The position numbers were made by a program, and so were the translations under genes. DNA of 10,675 bases from NCBI GenBank assembly GCA_947372535.1, contig CANBUA010000163.1, positions 1-10,675 of the forward strand. Direction: 5' to 3'. The notes beneath the pieces were generated by a model. It did no database searches and had not been told where the DNA came from. It saw only the letters and a program-made list of their open reading frames with translations. This document shows, in pieces, positions 7,201-10,675 of the stretch (the stretch's first letter is position 1; each line of letters starts with the position of its first letter). The DNA is from Burkholderiales bacterium (GTDB lineage Bacteria > Pseudomonadota > Gammaproteobacteria > Burkholderiales > Burkholderiaceae).

Positions 7201-9623
7201 GAGATGCCTGCGCGGATGGAGAACCGGATGGCTATTTCCTGGCCCGGCGCCCTGATCTGTTGGAAGATCGCTTGCGGAACCTGTTCGAGGGTTTGAACAA
7301 AGCCAGCAATGCGACGGTCGCGGTGTCATCTGCACAGTTGGTCAACGGCAGCCTGAAGTATGTGGCGGGTTACCAGGATGCGGGCATTGAGCGCAGTGGC
7401 ACGGTGAAGGCATTTGCCCTGCAGCCTGATGACACCTTCGCTGCTGACCCGAACTGGACCTGGAATGCTGGAAGCAAGTTGGCGGAGGTCGCGCCGGCTA
7501 TGCGTCAGGTCATCACCAATGGCCAGTCTGTGGATTCGAGCGCCGCTGCCTCGCCTGGGCCGGAGGTCGGCGTGGCGCTGCGATATGACGACCTCAATGC
7601 GCTGTTTCACACGTCGACTGTCACCACCGTCACGAACGCGGATGGCACCACGACGTCCACCAGCAACCGGTCGACCGTGTCGGACTATCTGAGCGCTCTG
7701 GGTGGTGGCACAGACGCCGCAGCTGTCAGCCTTTCTCAATCCTTGATTGGCTTTTTGCGAGGCAGTGCGGCGGAAGAGTCCCAATTGTTCATCAGCCGTG
7801 GTGCGGGCAACCGCATGGGGACCATCGTGAATTCATCGCCCTGGCTGCAGGATCCAGCCGCGCAGGCTCGATACAGCGACAGCGATTTTCCGTCGGTGGG
7901 AACCCCAACGGTGGCGATGCCTTCCTACGCCCAATTTGTCATAGACCGTGTGGCCAACAACAAGGTGTTGTGGGTGGGGTCGAATGATGGCTTGTTGCAC
8001 GGCTTCAATGCCCTGACAGGCGAACCTGTGTTGTCCTACATGCCGGGTACGCTGGCGTCGTCCCTGTCGACCGCCTTGTCGGCGACGCGCAAGGAAGCCA
8101 TGCCTTTGATGGATGGTTCGCCATACGTCGGAGATGTGTTGATTGGCAGTGGTGTTTCAGGCGCTGAATGGAAGACCTACTTGTTCGGGTCGACCGGGCG
8201 AGGCGGTCGCTCGGTGTTTGCGCTTGATGTGACGAACACTGGAACAGCGACCGCAGCGGGTGGACTCACGGAGGCTCACGCTGGCGATGTGTTCAAGTGG
8301 ATCTTCACGGCCCAAGATGATTCAGATCTGGGCTACAGCCTGTCCGATCCGGTTTACCACGCCAGCTCTGGCCAGGCCAGTCCGATCGTCTATCTGAACA
8401 ATCACAAGTTTGCGGTGCTTCAGCCCAATGGCTACGGCTCGTCCTCGGGCAGGGGGGCGCTGTTCATCTTGTTCGCCGATGGCCCTGGCAGTTCGGGGCA
8501 ATGGTCTCGGATCACTTCAGCCAATGCAGCGGGCAACTATGTCAAGCTGATGGCCGAAGAAGGTACAACGGGCACGGGGTTCACGGGCGCGACCTGGGTA
8601 GATCTGGACAACAACGGTACCGCAGACGTGCTGTATTCGACTGATCTGAAGGGGCGGCTGTGGCGCTTTGATGTTCGAAGTGCAGATCCAACGGAGTGGG
8701 GCGTGGCCATTTTGAATTCGGACGGCTTGGCCAAGCCCTTGTTTCAAGCCAGGTCGCCCGCAGGTGTCGACTTGCCGATCACCACCGCCCCTGTGGTGAC
8801 CTACCCGGATTACGGTGGGGTGATGGTGAGCTTTGGTACTGGGCGGGCCATTGACAATGGTGACTTTCCGAATTGGAGCGATGTGCAGCGCTTCTTCTCG
8901 GTCTGGGATGCGGGTGGCTATGAAGGGGATCGAACTTCTGCACCGACGCCTGTAACCGCGGCTGATGGCACGGTCACGGGGGTTCGGGCTTTGCCTTCGA
9001 CGAGTTCGATGTTGCATATCCTGTTGGCACGCAATGTGGATGCCAACGGCCATGGTGATGGGGTGGTGTATCGCTACACGCTTGCTGCCGATGGCGTGAC
9101 CAAGGTGCCTGTATTGACGACGGACACAGCAGCATCTTTTGATCCTGCCTCGCAATCGGGTTGGTACTTCGAGTTTCCGTCGGCTGGGGAACAATTGATC
9201 TTCCCTCCGACCGCGCGCCGGACCTTGATCACGTTCACATCCACTCGACCTCAGAACACCACCGAGGCTTCGTCCAGTTGCACGGAAAAGCCGATGGGCA
9301 CGTTCTACGGCATCAATGCGTCGACCGGGCAGGCGGTCAAAAGCTTGCTGAGTGTGGCCGCGTTGGGCTCGAGCCAGAGCTCATTGGGTTATGGCCAGGT
9401 CACGGATGGCCTTCGTGTCAGTCCGGTGAGCGACCGAACGGGCTACAAGACCAGCACGAATTGCCCGGACGGGCAGGTATGTACACGCCCTTGCCAGTGC
9501 AACAAGGGTCAGGTGGCCATCCGACTGGAGTCCAATTCTGGCAAGTCCGACGCATGTAGCTGTGTGGATCCGACCAACCTCCGCCTGCGCTGGCGCGAGA
9601 TCCCCGGCATGAGGACCAAGTGA
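4239..9623 (+). CDS. pilY1: Type IV pilus tip-associated adhesin PilY1 (long form)
   Basis: Large secreted protein that sits at the pilus tip, promotes extension and acts as adhesin/mechanosensor. With the ATG at 4239 it has 1794 residues, against about 1160 in Pseudomonas aeruginosa and about 1050 in Neisseria PilC. A Sec signal peptide ends ALA at residue 34. Next comes an aspartate loop, DLDGDGVMD (80-88), then TTYKPSFRYYGYF and GNFLNWTTMTRIDVIRKMLYGG, typical of the long proteobacterial forms. A segment CRPTNVLAISSGSTNFDTD starts at C537; it resembles a degenerate VWA core without a DxSxS metal site. The Neisseria_PilC beta-propeller begins near 1234 (KVLWVGSNDGLLHGFNA) and contains a second calcium-type loop, DLDNNGTAD (1455-1463), followed by LKGRLWRFDV. 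A Ser/Thr-rich linker is at 1125-1147. Six cysteines crowd the last 53 residues. A run of eight G lies at 5010-5017. Ends overlapping pilE (TGATG). No RGD motif. Confidence 0.95.
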   Translation: MLRNRWSGRLRVAGYSALALLMGLLGMGFQGALAVETPYSTAQMAAYPPNLKAVGGAPMMMLVASRDHTLFAPIFTDFEDLDGDGVMDTTYKPSFRYYGYFEQDKCYVFNSGATRFEPSVAASSNATTHVLSCGPGHGYWLGNFLNWTTMTRIDVIRKMLYGGYRVEDTEADTTLQMAPVSQDAHSFVKYYGGADVGSYTPFSNADLGGQGLTICNRGSSNVEAGAAAAVPRLRLAKGNFSLWATIPSSAVCRWTSEGGGYAFGAKTRAFFTKYGNFAAATDANGQPLQAHKTLVPSATDKLTAPGADADGELAVRVQPCVKSATLSLDSHCRLYPGSAGSPVYKPVGLLQDYGTSASPELASRVEFGLLTGSYDWNLRGGALRKNMGSLNDEIDLSSGRFCHHFGKATPPANCSDAGGVVKTFDNIRLYQIGNYNQSASDLGILPSTAPFVLPDQLKNGAYSSWGNPMSEMVVQALYYLANKNMQNAPIQDKGASRVVDQMVGLPVVTSVVDPFDDQATDGPSGLTRKALYGRSICRPTNVLAISSGSTNFDTDAADSTALGSLYDGFNTWTGKSAVAWTNQVGDNEGINSTIRSIGAVDAGFGLTPAPGNTWEMKSASCEAKFLTNLGQAAGVCPDAPGIKGSYLGAGAAYFANTHFIRTDAELAGAPATMPTYAGRAKTYAASLAGGTARIEVPVGQRTVVITPESAWDHNQSEIMPGAMLTFRAIGSEKVLSADGGVAKQSGSYVVTWNDTQFGGDYDMDMVGFLRWEVTPDPASAGNYLLDVYTDVLAHDAGAKGAYGFSIAGTGDRDALGSMDRRFLTHGSNDMARATDSACNTATVATTSSDYVLHCRFTNFGMMMVTDPIDFANHMERLDRYAWPSTATAIFDGAVATKVIDFYDVAATDKSKATSTTRTRFHVGGATDTATPTTLRDPLWYMAKYGSFDTGEATFARSSTALPDSPTAQGAGSNRNWDKLKNNGSACTGDACADGEPDGYFLARRPDLLEDRLRNLFEGLNKASNATVAVSSAQLVNGSLKYVAGYQDAGIERSGTVKAFALQPDDTFAADPNWTWNAGSKLAEVAPAMRQVITNGQSVDSSAAASPGPEVGVALRYDDLNALFHTSTVTTVTNADGTTTSTSNRSTVSDYLSALGGGTDAAAVSLSQSLIGFLRGSAAEESQLFISRGAGNRMGTIVNSSPWLQDPAAQARYSDSDFPSVGTPTVAMPSYAQFVIDRVANNKVLWVGSNDGLLHGFNALTGEPVLSYMPGTLASSLSTALSATRKEAMPLMDGSPYVGDVLIGSGVSGAEWKTYLFGSTGRGGRSVFALDVTNTGTATAAGGLTEAHAGDVFKWIFTAQDDSDLGYSLSDPVYHASSGQASPIVYLNNHKFAVLQPNGYGSSSGRGALFILFADGPGSSGQWSRITSANAAGNYVKLMAEEGTTGTGFTGATWVDLDNNGTADVLYSTDLKGRLWRFDVRSADPTEWGVAILNSDGLAKPLFQARSPAGVDLPITTAPVVTYPDYGGVMVSFGTGRAIDNGDFPNWSDVQRFFSVWDAGGYEGDRTSAPTPVTAADGTVTGVRALPSTSSMLHILLARNVDANGHGDGVVYRYTLAADGVTKVPVLTTDTAASFDPASQSGWYFEFPSAGEQLIFPPTARRTLITFTSTRPQNTTEASSSCTEKPMGTFYGINASTGQAVKSLLSVAALGSSQSSLGYGQVTDGLRVSPVSDRTGYKTSTNCPDGQVCTRPCQCNKGQVAIRLESNSGKSDACSCVDPTNLRLRWREIPGMRTK
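5010..5017 (+). repeat. Homopolymeric tract of eight G inside pilY1
   Basis: Eight consecutive G encode most of Gly258-Gly260 of PilY1. It is the longest homopolymer I see in the window. Loss of one G would shift translation to a frame that stops at 5143-5145 (about 301 residues); gain of one would stop at 5360-5362 (about 374 residues). Either change would remove the beta-propeller. Slippage is inference; the tract itself is directly visible. Confidence 0.9.
9611..9614 (+). promoter_or_regulatory. Ribosome binding site of pilE
   Basis: GAGG sits 8 bases before the ATG at 9623, within the last codons of pilY1. A GTG directly upstream (9620) would add one residue and cannot be excluded. Confidence 0.5.
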
Positions 9624-10093
9624 TGCAGCCCGTTCGCCATCCGAGGGGCTTCACCCTCATCGAGTTGATGATCACCGTGGCCATCGTCGCCATTCTGGCG
9701 GCTGTGGCTTACCCGTCGTACACACGCTATGTGGCCCGTGGCCATCGCGCGCAATTGAGCACCCAGATGGCCGCAGCCCAGCAGTGGATGGAGCGCATCT
9801 ACTCGGAAAGCTATCGCTACGACCAGAACGCCAGCGGTACGGCTGTGACCGGCACGACGGGTTTGTTTGCGGCTCAGCCCTTCGCCCAAAGCCCTCCAGT
9901 TGGTGAAGGCGATGCCAGGTACACCTTGGCCGTGAGCTTGAGTGGCACGGACAATCAGACCTATGTCATCACCGCCAGCCCCACCGGCACGATGGCCCAC
10001 GATGAGTGTGGAAGCTTCACTGTGACCAACACGGGCATCAAGGGCACGACCGATGCGACCGTCGCTGATCCCATGGTCACTTGCTGGCACTGA
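9623..10093 (+). CDS. pilE: Type IV pilin PilE (minor pilin)
   Basis: Type IV pilin subunit; at this position, after pilY1, the family member is normally a minor pilin linking the tip complex to the shaft rather than the major pilin. The 156-residue protein has a 9-residue leader MQPVRHPRG, then FTLIELMITVAIVAILAAVAYPSY with Phe+1 and Glu+5 (E14), and the AYPSYTRYVARGHRAQ helix continuation usual for PilE. Towards the end, C129 (in DECGSF) and C154 (in CWH) would form the disulfide-bounded D-region loop. Length and features fit the PilE family closely. Its start overlaps the pilY1 stop by one base, implying coupled translation. pilY2, which lies between pilY1 and pilE in Pseudomonas, is absent. 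No terminator follows the stop. Confidence 0.93.
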   Translation: MQPVRHPRGFTLIELMITVAIVAILAAVAYPSYTRYVARGHRAQLSTQMAAAQQWMERIYSESYRYDQNASGTAVTGTTGLFAAQPFAQSPPVGEGDARYTLAVSLSGTDNQTYVITASPTGTMAHDECGSFTVTNTGIKGTTDATVADPMVTCWH

Positions 10094-10122
10094 ACCGGGC
10101 GTTCGCCATCGCGCAGTACCCC

Positions 10123-10675
10123 ATGCCCGGCCAGACCTCTCCCTGGAAGTTCGGGGTCTGGCCCCTGGCCCTGGCCTTGTTGTTGCACGCCATCCCGTGG
10201 TGGATGATGCATCGGGGCGGCAAGGGCGAAGGTTTGCGCGACCGCGTGGTGCAGTTCCGCCAGGTGCGGCTTCAGCCGCGCCCCTCTGAGCGCCGTCTGG
10301 CTGATGCCAGCCTGCCCCCTGCGACGGTGTCCGCTGATGCTGTTCCGGCCGCCTTGCCAGCGGCCGTGCCGAACGTGGAGCCTGCCCCCGTGTTCCAAGC
10401 ATCCGCGCCAAAGCCCGTGAGCGCCGAGGCCCCCGCACCGTCGCCACCCAACCCTGATGCGGCCGCAGCCCCAACCCCTGCCCAGGACCCCGGCAACGGC
10501 CATCCCCCAGGATGGGTCTTCGACCCCGAGAGCTACGTTCAGGCGGAAGACGTGGATCAGCCGCCTCAGTTGGTGGGCGAGTGGGTGCTCAACGAGGCTG
10601 CGGTGCCCGTGCAGACCAAAGACCGCCCCCGCAGCATCCGCGTGGTGTTGCAAATGTGGATATCGGCAGAAGGCC
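10123..10675 (+). CDS. TonB-like protein, 5' part (continues past window end)
   Basis: The open frame runs from the ATG at 10123 to the window edge (184 complete codons, no stop). An N-terminal membrane helix spans about residues 11-28 (WPLALALLLHAIPWWMM) with a short N-terminal cytoplasmic end. Residues about 60-128 are rich in Pro and Ala, as in the periplasm-spanning part of TonB. The last visible part, RSIRVVLQMWISAEG, resembles the opening strand of a TonB C-terminal domain (R-V-x-x-x-I-x-x-x-G). The helix has a histidine (H22) where TonB has its essential histidine, but the serine four residues before it is replaced by alanine (A18). Spacing from pilE is 29 bases with no terminator, so it may be co-transcribed. 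There is no good ribosome site; an in-frame TTG at 10081 inside pilE is an alternative start. The specific function is unknown; a TonB energy transducer, a TonB-C domain envelope protein or a lineage-specific hypothetical are all possible. Confidence 0.6.
   Translation, partial: MPGQTSPWKFGVWPLALALLLHAIPWWMMHRGGKGEGLRDRVVQFRQVRLQPRPSERRLADASLPPATVSADAVPAALPAAVPNVEPAPVFQASAPKPVSAEAPAPSPPNPDAAAAPTPAQDPGNGHPPGWVFDPESYVQAEDVDQPPQLVGEWVLNEAAVPVQTKDRPRSIRVVLQMWISAEG

Overview
The window reads as GC-rich chromosomal DNA from a betaproteobacterium, most likely Burkholderiales (Comamonadaceae or Sphaerotilaceae type). This is inferred from the gene order glyA-nrdR followed by a minor-pilin cassette, from codon use, and from the form of the PilY1 and PilX proteins. 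All supported genes are on the + strand and lie tightly packed. No gene-free stretch exceeds about 115 bases. No tRNA, rRNA, CRISPR array, insertion sequence or other mobile element was seen.

Region 1 (1-1077) is housekeeping. It holds the 3' two thirds or so of glyA (serine hydroxymethyltransferase, cut by the window start) and, 21 bases later, nrdR, the zinc-ribbon/ATP-cone repressor of ribonucleotide reductase genes. Region 2 (1078-1190) is the only real intergenic space before the pilus genes. It carries an imperfect terminator-like hairpin overlapping the nrdR stop and a set of short, mutually exclusive hairpins ahead of the next gene.

Region 3 (1191-10093) is a complete type IV pilus minor-pilin/tip-adhesin operon: fimT/fimU (GspH-type), pilV, pilW, pilX, pilY1 and pilE. 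Start and stop codons overlap at fimT/pilV, pilV/pilW and pilY1/pilE. pilW/pilX are separated by 3 bases and pilX/pilY1 by 11, so one co-transcribed, translationally coupled unit is likely. The pilins carry class III prepilin leaders (cut after Gly by PilD). PilX lacks Glu+5, as expected for the subunit at the very tip. From family knowledge, FimU-PilV-PilW-PilX form a priming complex that carries PilY1 at the pilus tip. No pilY2 is present between pilY1 and pilE.

Region 4 (10123-10675) is the start of a gene running off the window. It encodes an N-terminal membrane helix, a long Pro/Ala-rich stretch and the beginning of a TonB-C-like module.

The system is a known one and I do not see an undescribed machinery. 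The points most worth a second look are an uninterrupted run of eight G inside pilY1, which recalls phase-variable pilC of Neisseria; the unusually long PilY1 (1794 residues) with two calcium-type loops and a cysteine-rich tail; the alternative hairpins upstream of fimT; and the partial TonB-like protein after pilE.
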